Shown one piece after another: positions 25,104-33,825 of a stretch of 64,000 nt of DNA; the first letter of the stretch is position 1; each line of letters opens with the position of its first letter. A program made the translations under genes and the position numbers. Under the pieces are notes generated by a model that ran no database searches, had not been told where the DNA came from, and saw only the letters and a program-made list of their open reading frames with translations. Location: positions 1 to 64,000 of the forward strand of contig QULP01000009.1 of NCBI GenBank assembly GCA_003481745.1. Direction: 5' to 3'. Source of the DNA: Firmicutes bacterium OM04-13BH (lineage in GTDB: Bacteria > Bacillota > Clostridia > Lachnospirales > Lachnospiraceae).

Positions 25104-25799
25104 TTATTTTGTCAGTTGAAAATAATAGCCGACTCCCCATTTTGTATGCACATATTTAGGATTACTTGGAGTTGTTTCAATTTTTTCACGAAGTCTCCGA
25201 ATATGTACATCCACTGTGCGCACATCTCCCGGATATTCATATCCCCATACAAGATTTAACAGATTTTCTCTACTGTAAACTTTGTTTGGATTTTTTACAA
25301 GCAATTCTAACACATCAAACTCTTTTGCAGTCAGATTAATTTCTTTTCCGGCAATAAAAATTCTACGACCTTCGCAGTCTAAACGCATGTCACCTGCCTC
25401 TAATGTATTCGAGCGTTCTTCTTGTTTTTTTTCTTTCTGCGTTCTTCGCATGATTGCTTTGATACGTGCTTTTACCTCAAGGATATTAAATGGTTTGGTA
25501 ATATAGTCATCTGCTCCATATTCAAGACCTAAAATCTTGTCCATATCCTCTCCCTTTGCGGTCAGCATAATAATCGGAACAGAAGAAAATTCCCGAATCT
25601 GCTGACACACTTCAAGACCGGTCATTTTAGGGAGCATGATATCAAGGAGAATCATATCATACTGATTTTCTTTTGCTTTATTTAACGCTTCTTCTCCATC
25701 ATAAGCACAATCTACTTCCATTCCTTCCTGTTCCAGACTGAAACGGATCCCCTTTACAATCAGTTTTTCATCATCTACTACCAATACTTTTTTACTCAT
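25104..25799 (-). CDS. OmpR-family response regulator (WalR/PhoP type)
   Basis: The 231-residue protein has a receiver domain with Asp53 in LLDIMLPKMTG, Thr in MLTAKGED and Lys in YITKPFN, and a C-terminal winged helix (INLTAKEFDVLELL, DVRTVDVHIRRLREKIE, TKWGVGYYF). AAGGAGAG supports the start. It lies between comEA and its kinase; the target genes are unknown and could include the surrounding operon. Confidence 0.94.
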   Translation of the reverse strand: MSKKVLVVDDEKLIVKGIRFSLEQEGMEVDCAYDGEEALNKAKENQYDMILLDIMLPKMTGLEVCQQIREFSSVPIIMLTAKGEDMDKILGLEYGADDYITKPFNILEVKARIKAIMRRTQKEKKQEERSNTLEAGDMRLDCEGRRIFIAGKEINLTAKEFDVLELLVKNPNKVYSRENLLNLVWGYEYPGDVRTVDVHIRRLREKIETTPSNPKYVHTKWGVGYYFQLTK

Positions 25800-25821
25800 C
25801 GATTCTCTCCTTGCTTTTTTT

Positions 25822-26535
25822 TCATCCTGCCGTTAGATAAGGCTGTATTTTTTCAAAGGTTTTCCCCTTGATTCCTGGTACATTCTGTATCTCTTCTGTG
25901 CTTTTAAACTCCCCCTGCACTTCCCTGTATTCAATGATCGCAGCCGCCTTTGCCGCTCCAATTCCGGGTATCGTCTGAAGTTCCTCTGCAGATGCAGTAT
26001 TGATATTTACCTTTCCTGCATCTTGTGTCTGATTTTGCTGATTCGTTTCCACACTTTTCTCTGCTGTCCCGCTTTCCTCTTTCATTCCGGCTTCCTGCAT
26101 TTTTTGTGTTTCCTCTTTTGAATAAATCCGAACCTTATCTCCATCTGACAAAATCTCAGCCTGATTAAGCCATCCGGCATCGGCTTCTTCCAAAAAACCT
26201 CCTGCTGCTTCTACCGCTTCATAAAGTCTGGCATTTATATTCAAATAATAGACCCCTGGATTTCTTACAAATCCACAGACAAAAACACAAATCTGTTCCT
26301 GACCGGCACTTTTGGTTTCCCGGTCTTCTGTTTCAGATTCTTCTGACTCTTTTGGCTTTGATTCCTTTTCCACTTCCGTCTCGTTCGTTTTTTCTGTCTC
26401 TTCTGAAAGTTCCTCTTTTTGCTCCAAAAATACCGTCTCATCTTCCTGTCCGCATCCAAGACAAAAATAAATCACACAAAACAACACACACACAATCATA
26501 CCATATTTATTTTTTAATTTTATTATTTTTTTCAT
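25822..26535 (-). CDS. comEA: ComEA-like DNA-binding lipoprotein
   Basis: The 237-residue protein has a hydrophobic N-terminus ending in LGCG (lipobox Cys28), a Glu/Lys-rich linker (about 35-80), an SLBB domain (about 82-140; VFVCGFVRNPGVY), a second linker, and a double helix-hairpin-helix domain (about 175-237; VNINTASAEELQTIPGIGAAKAAAII and NVPGIKGKTFEKI). ComEA binds incoming double-stranded DNA outside the membrane. A lipid anchor in place of a membrane helix is unusual compared with B. subtilis ComEA. It is first of the chain leading to comEC and holA. Confidence 0.92.
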   Translation of the reverse strand: MKKIIKLKNKYGMIVCVLFCVIYFCLGCGQEDETVFLEQKEELSEETEKTNETEVEKESKPKESEESETEDRETKSAGQEQICVFVCGFVRNPGVYYLNINARLYEAVEAAGGFLEEADAGWLNQAEILSDGDKVRIYSKEETQKMQEAGMKEESGTAEKSVETNQQNQTQDAGKVNINTASAEELQTIPGIGAAKAAAIIEYREVQGEFKSTEEIQNVPGIKGKTFEKIQPYLTAG

Positions 26536-26676
26536 TGCATCACTCCTTTACAGCTTCCGCTATAAGGTCCCCGTATGCATATCCATTATTTTATCGAATT
26601 TTTTGAGAGAATACAATATCTAATCCTTCAAGTTTTTTAATAACTTTTTACAGTTTTTGGTTACTTTTGCTTATCA

Positions 26677-26705
26677 TTGCACTTATCTTTAAAAAATGCT
26701 ATGAT
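26677..26705 (+). promoter_or_regulatory. Promoter of the transglutaminase/pilus gene cluster
   Basis: TTGCAC and TATGAT are separated by 17 bases, 51 bases before the start codon. The divergent comEA promoter must lie in the same 221-base gap, but I see no clear boxes for it. Confidence 0.55.
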
Positions 26706-26756
26706 AATTACAAGATTTTAACCTCAGATTTTACCTCAGATTAAGGAGTTTTTCTT

Positions 26757-27716
26757 ATGTTTTATAAATACCATAAGGTTTTATTCTTTCTTCTTTTTTT
26801 TAATCTCTTATGGGTTTTATTTCCTCTGACTGCTTGCTCTTCCGGCAAATCTTCTTCTGGTACAACAAAGGAAAATTCTTCTTCCTCAAAGACTGTCCGT
26901 CCAAATGAACCGGATTTACATATTCCAAAAGCCTCCGGTACTTCTGTAATCGGACAAGAGCCTTTGTTAATTGACATATCCCATTTGGACCAGGGCTATG
27001 TGATGGCTTACTATTCGGGAACATCCGAAAAAGCAAATATCCAGTTAATTGGACCGGATGAAATTGAATATAAATATTTCATAAAACCGGAAGATGGATA
27101 TGTAACCCTGCCGATTACAAGCGGTAACGGCACCTATACCGTCAAGACTTATGAAAATATTTCCGGAACACAGTATGCTTCTCTTTATACTGAAAACATT
27201 GAAGTCACTCTGGAAAATGATTATGTTCCTTATCTTTATCCAAACCAGTATGTGAATTTTTCCAAAGAAAGCAAGATTGTATCCAAAGCTTCTGATATCG
27301 TAAAAAATGCCACTTCAGATCTCGATGCGGTTTCTTCTATCTATCATTATGTGATCAACAACATCACTTATGATACAAAAAAAGCAGAAACGGTCGAAAA
27401 CGGATATCTGCCGGATGTCGATGAAACTCTGGAAACCCAAAAAGGAATTTGCTTTGATTACGCCGCATTAATGACCTCAATGCTTCGCTCTCAGGGAATC
27501 CCAACAAAGCTTCAAATTGGCTATGCAGGCAAAGTTTATCATGCCTGGATTAGTGTCTATCTTGAGGAAACAGGATGGATTGACGATATCATCCAATTTG
27601 ACGGCAAACACTGGGAACGAATGGATCCAACCTTTGCCTCTGCAAATGCTAACAGTAAAAAAATTTTAAACTATATTGGCGATGGAGACAATTATGTGAC
27701 ACGATATACTCGTTAA
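26757..27716 (+). CDS. Transglutaminase-like lipoprotein
   Basis: The 319-residue protein has a lipoprotein signal (lipobox LTAC, Cys27), a Ser-rich linker, a beta-rich middle region and a transglutaminase-core domain (about 190-290). The catalytic triad is visible: Cys in GICFDYAALMTSMLRSQGIP, His in VYHAWISV and Asp in MDPTFA. Such surface proteins act as cysteine proteases or crosslinking enzymes on the envelope. AAGGAG supports the start. It lies 54 bases before the pilus-type genes and may share their transcript. Confidence 0.88.
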   Translation: MFYKYHKVLFFLLFFNLLWVLFPLTACSSGKSSSGTTKENSSSSKTVRPNEPDLHIPKASGTSVIGQEPLLIDISHLDQGYVMAYYSGTSEKANIQLIGPDEIEYKYFIKPEDGYVTLPITSGNGTYTVKTYENISGTQYASLYTENIEVTLENDYVPYLYPNQYVNFSKESKIVSKASDIVKNATSDLDAVSSIYHYVINNITYDTKKAETVENGYLPDVDETLETQKGICFDYAALMTSMLRSQGIPTKLQIGYAGKVYHAWISVYLEETGWIDDIIQFDGKHWERMDPTFASANANSKKILNYIGDGDNYVTRYTR

Positions 27717-27770
27717 TCTTACTCTGCTATCCTTATCCTATTCTACTTTACGAAAGGAGCCATATTAATT

Positions 27771-28805
27771 ATGAAGCCTTTATCCAACAATGAACTTTCT
27801 ATATTCTGTGGGCAGATGTCAATGATTCTTCATTCCGGCATTTCTTCTACCGAAGGACTTTCCCTGATGGCAGAGGACAGCCCCGAACAGGGAAAGGAAT
27901 TATTAGAATCACTGATTTCCAATATGGAAGAAACCGGTATTTTTCATCAGTCAATTCGAGATACCAAAGTGTTTCCGGAATATATGTGCAATATGATACA
28001 AATTGGAGAAGAGAGCGGACGACTCGATGAAGTTATGTCTGCACTCTCTGAACATTATGAACAGCAGGAAACCATCTCCCGCAGTATCAAAAATGCCATT
28101 ACTTATCCATTTATTATGATTACCATGATGCTTGCAGTTATTCTTGTTTTGATTGTCAAAGTTATGCCTGTCTTCAACCAGGTTTATGAACAGCTTGGAA
28201 CAGGCTTAACCGGTGTTTCCAAAAATATTTTAAACCTGGGAATCCTGATGAACCGTTATGCCTTTGTTCTTGTCCTTCTTGCAGGCGTACTTGCGGGATG
28301 TTTCCTGTATTTTACATTTACAGAAAAAGGTCGGAACCAATTTTTCAGATTTAGCTCCAAACTGCCGTTTACTCAAAAATTCTCTGAAAAAATTGCTGTT
28401 TCCCGATTTGCAAGTGGAATGTATCTGGCACTTGAAAGCGGTCTGGATACCGATGAAAGTCTTGAAATGGCTGCCCGTCTTGCCGACCATCCGGTATTAG
28501 AAGAAAAAATAGCCAAAACACGTGCCCTGCTTGAAGAGGGACAAGGTTTTTCCGAAGCAGTTTCCGAAAGTCAGATTTTCGATTCGCTTTCAACCCGCAT
28601 GATTTCTATCGGTTGTAAAACAGGTGCAGTAGACATGGTCATGAAACAGATTTCCCTCCAATATTCGGAAGATATAAATGAACGCATATTTCAATTAATC
28701 AGCAAATTAGAACCAACTCTCGTTGCCGTCCTTTCGATTATTGTAGGATTGATTCTTTTATCTGTTATGCTTCCTCTTATGGGAATTATGTCCGGAATGG
28801 GCTGA
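27771..28805 (+). CDS. Type II secretion/type IV pilus platform protein (GspF/PilC/ComGB family)
   Basis: The 344-residue protein has the duplicated T2SSF domain (about 8-125 and 210-330), with LVKVMPVFNQVYEQLG after the first membrane helix, two further membrane helices (about 160-180 and 315-340), and the typical SLQYSEDINERIFQLISKLEP segment. It is the inner-membrane platform on which pseudopilins are assembled. AAAGGAG precedes the start. It heads a run of pilus-type genes ending with the ATPase. Confidence 0.92.
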   Translation: MKPLSNNELSIFCGQMSMILHSGISSTEGLSLMAEDSPEQGKELLESLISNMEETGIFHQSIRDTKVFPEYMCNMIQIGEESGRLDEVMSALSEHYEQQETISRSIKNAITYPFIMITMMLAVILVLIVKVMPVFNQVYEQLGTGLTGVSKNILNLGILMNRYAFVLVLLAGVLAGCFLYFTFTEKGRNQFFRFSSKLPFTQKFSEKIAVSRFASGMYLALESGLDTDESLEMAARLADHPVLEEKIAKTRALLEEGQGFSEAVSESQIFDSLSTRMISIGCKTGAVDMVMKQISLQYSEDINERIFQLISKLEPTLVAVLSIIVGLILLSVMLPLMGIMSGMG

Positions 28806-28881
28806 TTCATGTACGCTCGGAATTTTTATTATCCTTGCTTTTGTGGCTGAAAGCACCTATTATCCAAAAGGAGTTTTTATT

Positions 28882-29229
28882 ATGAATCGTTTTACACAGC
28901 AAAAACCAATTTCAAAAAGTGTCCTTTCGATTCTTGTTCCTGTTGTTGTCTTTTTTGCCGTTTTTTTTCTGTTTCTTCTTCCTGTCTCTTCTATCTCAGC
29001 TACTACAAAACAAGAAGAAATAGAGAACTTAAAACAGGCTGTTATCCGCAGTACCATTTACTGTTATGCCGTGGAAGGAGCTTATCCGGAAAGTCTTTCT
29101 TATCTGGAGAACCATTATGGAATCACTTATGATCATTCAAAATATCTTATAAGCTATGAGGTTCATGCTTCTAACCTGATGCCGGATATTGATGTCATTA
29201 TTCTGACAAACAAGGGGGAACTGCCATGA
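28882..29229 (+). CDS. Pilin-like small membrane protein
   Basis: The 115-residue protein has one N-terminal membrane helix (about 14-36). The following segment, NLKQAVIRSTIYCYAVEGAYPESLSYL, resembles the ComGC/GspG pattern, in which the helix leads into a YP-x-SL motif. The usual GFTLIE cleavage motif is absent. The ATG is chosen for AAAGGAG upstream; an earlier in-frame start lacks a site. It overlaps the next gene as ATGA. Confidence 0.7.
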   Translation: MNRFTQQKPISKSVLSILVPVVVFFAVFFLFLLPVSSISATTKQEEIENLKQAVIRSTIYCYAVEGAYPESLSYLENHYGITYDHSKYLISYEVHASNLMPDIDVIILTNKGELP

Positions 29230-29753
29230 GTAAAATAAGTAAAAAAAAGCTCTTCCATGAACAGGTGCATATTACAGACCTGCTTTTCTCCCTTGGGCTT
29301 CTATGTCTGTTTACCATCTCTTCTTTGACCGTTCTCTTAATCGGAGCACATGTTTATAAACAGACAGCACTTGATATGAAAACAAACTATACGACTCGTA
29401 CGGCTCTTACTTATGTTGCTGAAAAAGTCCGCCAGCATGATTCGACATCTTCAATCTCTCTTGGAACTCTTGAAGATGCTCCTGCCCTTGAACTTTCCGA
29501 ATCCATTGGCGGTGTTTCTTACATTACTTATATTTATGAAGATGAAAATGCCTTAAAAGAGCTGTTTGTACAAGCCTCACAACCTGTAACAAAATCACAG
29601 GGAGAAACGATTTTAGCCATACAAAATTTTTCCATTGAACAGGCGGGCGAAAATTTACTGCGCTTTACCGTAACGGACGAAGAAAATACTTCCGCCTCTC
29701 TTTTCATTCATATCCGCAGTCATTCGACCGACACAAAAGGAGGAGCATCATGA
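29226..29753 (+). CDS. DUF4860-like pseudopilin
   Basis: The 175-residue protein has a basic N-terminus, one membrane helix (about 18-42, beginning ITDLLFSLG) and a soluble, mostly beta domain. Position between a platform protein and a PilT-type ATPase, size and topology match the DUF4860 proteins of Lachnospiraceae pilus loci. The Asp in ITDLLF may stand for the pilin Glu5. It overlaps its neighbours at both ends by 4 bases. Confidence 0.75.
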   Translation: MSKISKKKLFHEQVHITDLLFSLGLLCLFTISSLTVLLIGAHVYKQTALDMKTNYTTRTALTYVAEKVRQHDSTSSISLGTLEDAPALELSESIGGVSYITYIYEDENALKELFVQASQPVTKSQGETILAIQNFSIEQAGENLLRFTVTDEENTSASLFIHIRSHSTDTKGGAS

Positions 29754-30208
29754 ATAAAAGAAACGCTTCACAGTCCAGCCTTTTTTTAATCGAGCTGATT
29801 TTTGTTATTTTCTTTTTTTCTCTTACCAGCATGCTCTGCGTTCAGGTATTTGTAAAAGCACACTTAACCGGCAAAGAAGCAAAAGAAGAGTCTCTTGGTT
29901 CTACTCTTGTCTCTTCTGTCGCAGAAGCACTCTCCTATATGGATACTTCTAATACAGATACTCCTTTTGAAGAATTATTTCCGAAAGCGAAAGAAACCAA
30001 AGACGGATGGCAGATTGCTTATGATGAAAATGGAACTGCTGTTTCTTCTAATAATGCCACTTACTATCTGACTATTATAAAAGAAACAAACGGTCATTTG
30101 AACCATTATTCTATTGTATTAAAAGATGCAGACGGAGCTTCTATCGATACACTTGATTTAAAAACTGCCATTCCCCGCACCGCAGATGAAAAAAAGGAGA
30201 ACTCTTAA
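29750..30208 (+). CDS. Pseudopilin-like protein with a variant cleavage motif
   Basis: The 152-residue protein begins MNKRNASQSS followed by LFLIELIFVIFFF. This is the pilin N-terminal pattern with the conserved Glu at the +5 position, but Ser replaces the Gly expected before the cleavage site. One membrane helix is followed by a soluble domain. The site AGGAGGAG lies within the end of the preceding gene (ATGA overlap). Confidence 0.75.
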   Translation: MNKRNASQSSLFLIELIFVIFFFSLTSMLCVQVFVKAHLTGKEAKEESLGSTLVSSVAEALSYMDTSNTDTPFEELFPKAKETKDGWQIAYDENGTAVSSNNATYYLTIIKETNGHLNHYSIVLKDADGASIDTLDLKTAIPRTADEKKENS

Positions 30209-30690
30209 TGAAAAACAAACATCAGCTTCCTATTGGAATTGGAATTTCTTCTATCTTATTGATCTTCGTTATTTTATGTCTGCTGACTTTCGCAGTGCTT
30301 TCCCTTGTCAGTGCAAATGCAGACTATAAGCTGGTGAAAAAAAACAGCGCTCATACTCATGAAGTCTATGAAGCTGAAAATTCAGCGAACGAATTAATGG
30401 ATAAAATTGATTCTATTCTTAAATCCACCTATCAATCCTCGGATTCTTCCGACTATCTTAAACAGGTACAGCAGAATTTAACCAGCCTTGATGGAATCTC
30501 CTTTCCATCCAAAGACCAGATTGCTTATGAAATCAAAGTAAATGAACATCAAATTCTGCAGGTGGTGCTTCTTTTAAATTCTGAAATCAAAAAAGGGGAT
30601 TCTTTTTATCAGATAGAGACCTGGAAACTGACCGGCACACAGACATGGGAAGCCGATGATACCCTGCCTGTCTACACCGGAGATAACTAA
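30208..30690 (+). CDS. Membrane protein of the pilus gene cluster
   Basis: The 160-residue protein has one membrane helix (about 10-33) and a soluble domain with a heptad-like helix that contains YEAENSANELMDKI. This pattern occurs in a conserved extra pseudopilin of clostridial pilus operons. No cleavage motif is seen. It starts on the last base of the preceding stop codon region and is followed by the ATPase gene after 20 bases. Confidence 0.65.
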   Translation: MKNKHQLPIGIGISSILLIFVILCLLTFAVLSLVSANADYKLVKKNSAHTHEVYEAENSANELMDKIDSILKSTYQSSDSSDYLKQVQQNLTSLDGISFPSKDQIAYEIKVNEHQILQVVLLLNSEIKKGDSFYQIETWKLTGTQTWEADDTLPVYTGDN

Positions 30691-30710
30691 TCCAAGAAAG
30701 GAATACAAAC

Positions 30711-31772
30711 ATGGATGCACTTACTTTTTTAAAAAAGACAACAGAACTTGGAGCTTCTGACCTTTTCATTGTAGCAGGACTTCCTCTTTCTTATAAAAAG
30801 AGCGGTCAGTTAATTGAATTAACTTCTGAACGTATCATGCCGGAAAATACTGAAATACTGATTCGTGAGATTTATAGCCTTGCCGGAGACCGTGATATTT
30901 CCCATTTTTTAAAAACCGGAGATGATGATTTTTCCTTTGCAGTCTCCGGTCTTTCCCGCTTTCGTGTCAACACCTATATGCAGAGAAGTTCCATGGCAGC
31001 CGTCATCCGGGTTATCACCTTCCACCTTCCAAATCCGTCTGACCTTGGAATCCCACCGGAAATCATTGACCTTGGAACTCATAACAAAGGGCTGGTTCTT
31101 GTCACAGGTCCTGCAGGAAGTGGAAAATCCACCACGCTTGCCTGTATCATTGATGCAATTAACAGCACAATGGAAAAGCATATTATTACTCTTGAAGACC
31201 CTCTTGAATTTCTTCACAGCCATAAGAAAAGCATCGTAAGCCAACGTGAAATTTGTACGGATACAGAAAATTATATCACTGCCCTGCGTGCTTCTCTCAG
31301 ACAGAGCCCAGACGTTATTCTGCTTGGAGAAATGCGAGATTACGAGACAATGGCTGTTGCCATGACAGCTGCCGAAACCGGACATCTGGTCTTTTCTACC
31401 CTTCATACGTTAGGTGCTGCAAATACTATTGACCGAATTATTGATGTATTTCCACCAAGCCAGCAAAGACAGATTGCCGTTCAGCTTTCTTCCGTGCTTC
31501 AGGCAGTTGTCTCCCAGCAGCTTGTTCCAGATCTGACCGGAGGCTTGACACCGGCTTTTGAGATTATGAATACCACTCCGGCAATTAAAAATATGATACG
31601 AGATAATAAAGTTCATCAGATTGACGGCTTAATCTATTCTTCTTCTGCGAACGGAATGTTATCGATGGATAACAGTTTATTACGACTTTACCAACAAGGA
31701 GTCATCGACCGTCAGGAAGCACTCAATCATGCGTCCAATCCTGAAATGCTTGCAAAAAAACTGCGGAACTAA
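30711..31772 (+). CDS. pilT: PilT/GspE-family ATPase, PilT type
   Basis: The 353-residue protein has an N-terminal PAS-like domain (about 1-100) and a C-terminal RecA-like ATPase domain with the Walker A GPAGSGKST (133-141), the Asp box, the Walker B VILLGEMRDYET (202-213) and the His box HLVFSTLHT. PilT-type enzymes power pilus retraction. It is the only ATPase in this cluster. A strong terminator overlaps its stop codon, so it closes the operon. Confidence 0.9.
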   Translation: MDALTFLKKTTELGASDLFIVAGLPLSYKKSGQLIELTSERIMPENTEILIREIYSLAGDRDISHFLKTGDDDFSFAVSGLSRFRVNTYMQRSSMAAVIRVITFHLPNPSDLGIPPEIIDLGTHNKGLVLVTGPAGSGKSTTLACIIDAINSTMEKHIITLEDPLEFLHSHKKSIVSQREICTDTENYITALRASLRQSPDVILLGEMRDYETMAVAMTAAETGHLVFSTLHTLGAANTIDRIIDVFPPSQQRQIAVQLSSVLQAVVSQQLVPDLTGGLTPAFEIMNTTPAIKNMIRDNKVHQIDGLIYSSSANGMLSMDNSLLRLYQQGVIDRQEALNHASNPEMLAKKLRN

Positions 31773-31790
31773 AAAAGCTCCGCAGTTTTT
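31756..31790 (+). terminator. Terminator of the pilus gene cluster
   Basis: The 12-bp stem AAAAACTGCGGA/TCCGCAGTTTTT spans the pilT stop codon and ends in a T-run. Confidence 0.9.
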
Positions 31791-31798
31791 TATCCTAT

Positions 31799-32010
31799 GA
31801 TGTGAGTGTCAAAAGTAAATTTTGTCACTCACTGATGTAACCGGATTGCTCCATTGCTATACAATTCTCGCAATCCTCGAACACCTCAAACTCTCGTAAA
31901 ATGGCGTATTCACACCATTTTATTTCGTTTTCGGTGCTCGGCGTGTCAATTAAGTATAAATTGCTCTTTGTGCAAGCACAACCGCAATTTATACTTTTGA
32001 CACTTACATC
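31799..32010. repeat. Palindromic 212-bp non-coding repeat, MITE-like
   Basis: The ends are inverted copies: GATGTGAGTGTCAAAAGTA on the left and GATGTAAGTGTCAAAAGTA when the right end is read inverted, 18 of 19 identical. Each end also forms its own hairpin. On the left, GTGAGTGTCAAAA pairs with TTTTGTCACTCAC with one mismatch. On the right, the perfect stem AAGTATAAATTGC/GCAATTTATACTT encloses TTGTGC/GCACAA. There is no ORF. It sits exactly between two convergent genes. No clear target-site duplication is seen. Confidence 0.6.
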
Positions 32011-32013
32011 ATT

Positions 32014-33354
32014 TTATTTTTTCATATTTACAAACTTTGTATAGTTCGGCAGCCATACCAGATTAATCGTTCCAATCGGACCATTTCTCTGTTTTGCGAT
32101 AATGATTTCTGCTATGTTTTTATTCTCTGAATCTTTATTGTAATAATCATCACGATAAATAAACATAACAACATCGGCATCCTGCTCAATCGCTCCGGAT
32201 TCTCGCAAATCCGAGAGCATTGGTCGATGGTCTGGACGCTGTTCCACGGCACGGCTAAGCTGAGACAGTGCAACTACCGGCACATTCAGCTCCCTCGCTA
32301 ATGCTTTTAACGAACGGGAAATATCGGAAATTTCCTGTTGTCTTGATTCACTTCTCTTTCCACTGCCCGTCATTAACTGTAAATAGTCAATAAAGATAAT
32401 TCCAAGATTATGTTCCAGCTTATATTTTCTGCACTTTGAACGCAGTTCTGATATTGAGATACCGGGAGTATCATCTATAATCATATTGGAAGAACCAATA
32501 ATATTTGCACCTTCAATCAGTTTTGCCCATTCTTCATCCTCAAGATTACCTGTACGGATATTCTGAGAATCCACTTTTGACTCAAGAGACAGCAGACGGT
32601 TAACCAACTGTTCCTTTGACATTTCCAAACTGAAAATTGCAACCGTGACATCCTTCCGAAATGCCATATACTGGGCAATATTTAATACAAACGCAGTTTT
32701 ACCCATAGATGGACGTGCTGCCACTAAAATCAAATCGGACGGCTGAAAACCGGACATCTGGTAATCCAAATCAACAAATCCTGTCGGAATTCCCGTTACA
32801 CTGCCTTTTGTTCTCGAAGACTTTTCTATTTTTTCAATCGCATTTAAGACAACTTGTCGAATCGGAACAAATTCCTCATTGCTCTTTCTTTGAACCAAAT
32901 CAAAAATCTTCTTTTCGGTATCCTCCATAATATCCTGCACCCGTTCTTTTCCCAGATAACAGGTATTTGTGATTTCCTCCATCGTCTTTATCATCTTGCG
33001 GAGCATCGATTTTTCTTTTACAATCTCCGCATAGGTTTTTGCGTTGACAGATGTAGGCAAAGAACTCATTAATTCTGCGACAAATTCCATACTTGATACT
33101 TCCGGCGGCAGGTCTTTTTCCATCAAACGATCCTGAAGAGTAATCAAATCAACCGGTTTCCCTTCATTGAAAAGTTCCACCATCGTATCAAATACAATTC
33201 CATACTGCTGTTGATAAAAATCTTCGCCTGTAATAATTTCAGATGCCGTCACAATCGCATCTTTATTCATAATCATGGAGCCGATTACCGACTGTTCTGC
33301 CTCTGTATTATGAGGAAGTATTCTCTTTATGAGTGCTTCGTCCATGCCAGTCAT
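32014..33354 (-). CDS. dnaB: Replicative DNA helicase
   Basis: The 446-residue helicase has the N-terminal primase-interaction domain (PHNTEAEQSVIGSMIM, about 14-29) and the C-terminal RecA-like domain with the Walker A ARPSMGKTAF, IFIDYLQLMTGSGKR (Walker B), and LSQLSRAVEQRPDHRPMLSDLR. GGAG lies 2 bases before the first ATG and 11 before the second, so the second (3 codons in) may be the true start. The order gdpP-rplI-dnaB is the usual Firmicute one. No intein is present. Confidence 0.96.
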   Translation of the reverse strand: MTGMDEALIKRILPHNTEAEQSVIGSMIMNKDAIVTASEIITGEDFYQQQYGIVFDTMVELFNEGKPVDLITLQDRLMEKDLPPEVSSMEFVAELMSSLPTSVNAKTYAEIVKEKSMLRKMIKTMEEITNTCYLGKERVQDIMEDTEKKIFDLVQRKSNEEFVPIRQVVLNAIEKIEKSSRTKGSVTGIPTGFVDLDYQMSGFQPSDLILVAARPSMGKTAFVLNIAQYMAFRKDVTVAIFSLEMSKEQLVNRLLSLESKVDSQNIRTGNLEDEEWAKLIEGANIIGSSNMIIDDTPGISISELRSKCRKYKLEHNLGIIFIDYLQLMTGSGKRSESRQQEISDISRSLKALARELNVPVVALSQLSRAVEQRPDHRPMLSDLRESGAIEQDADVVMFIYRDDYYNKDSENKNIAEIIIAKQRNGPIGTINLVWLPNYTKFVNMKK

Positions 33355-33374
33355 GGCTCCTTTCTAAGCGTATC

Positions 33375-33824
33375 TTATTTCATTTCTTTGATGTTAACTT
33401 TTAATTCTGCTGTTACTTTTGGATGCAGACGAATCGGTACTCTTACTACACCTAACTCTTTAATCTGAGAAGAAAGCTGCATTTTTTTCTTATCAATGTC
33501 GTATCCCAGCTGTGCTTTCACTGCTTCTGCAAGCTCTTTTGTGGAAACAGATCCAAAGGTACGTCCGTTTTCTCCTACTTTTAATCCAACTGTGACTTCT
33601 TTTGTCTCTAATTCTGCTTTAAACGCCTTTGCTTCTTCGAATACTTCTTTTGCCACTTTTTCTTCGTGTGCTTTCTGAAGTTTTAAATCATTAATATTCT
33701 TTGGGGTTGCCTCTAATCCAAGTTTTTTTGGAAACAGCATATTTCTTGCATATCCATCACTTACATTTACAATTGTTCCTTTTTTTCCAAGAGATTTTAC
33801 ATCTTCAATTAAAATTACTTTCAT
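33375..33824 (-). CDS. rplI: 50S ribosomal protein L9
   Basis: The 149-residue protein starts [20 protein letters not shown] and contains [17 protein letters not shown]. These are the N-terminal RNA-binding domain and connecting helix of L9, followed by the C-terminal domain. It starts one base from the gdpP stop codon and precedes dnaB by about 20 bases, so the three are one operon. Confidence 0.97.
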   Translation of the reverse strand: MKVILIEDVKSLGKKGTIVNVSDGYARNMLFPKKLGLEATPKNINDLKLQKAHEEKVAKEVFEEAKAFKAELETKEVTVGLKVGENGRTFGSVSTKELAEAVKAQLGYDIDKKKMQLSSQIKELGVVRVPIRLHPKVTAELKVNIKEMK

Positions 33825-33825
33825 C

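Noticed and set aside
31790..32014. Target-site duplication flanking the palindromic repeat
   Set aside because: The flanks (CCTAT on the left and ATTTT on the right) do not give a convincing direct repeat, so transposition is not proven.
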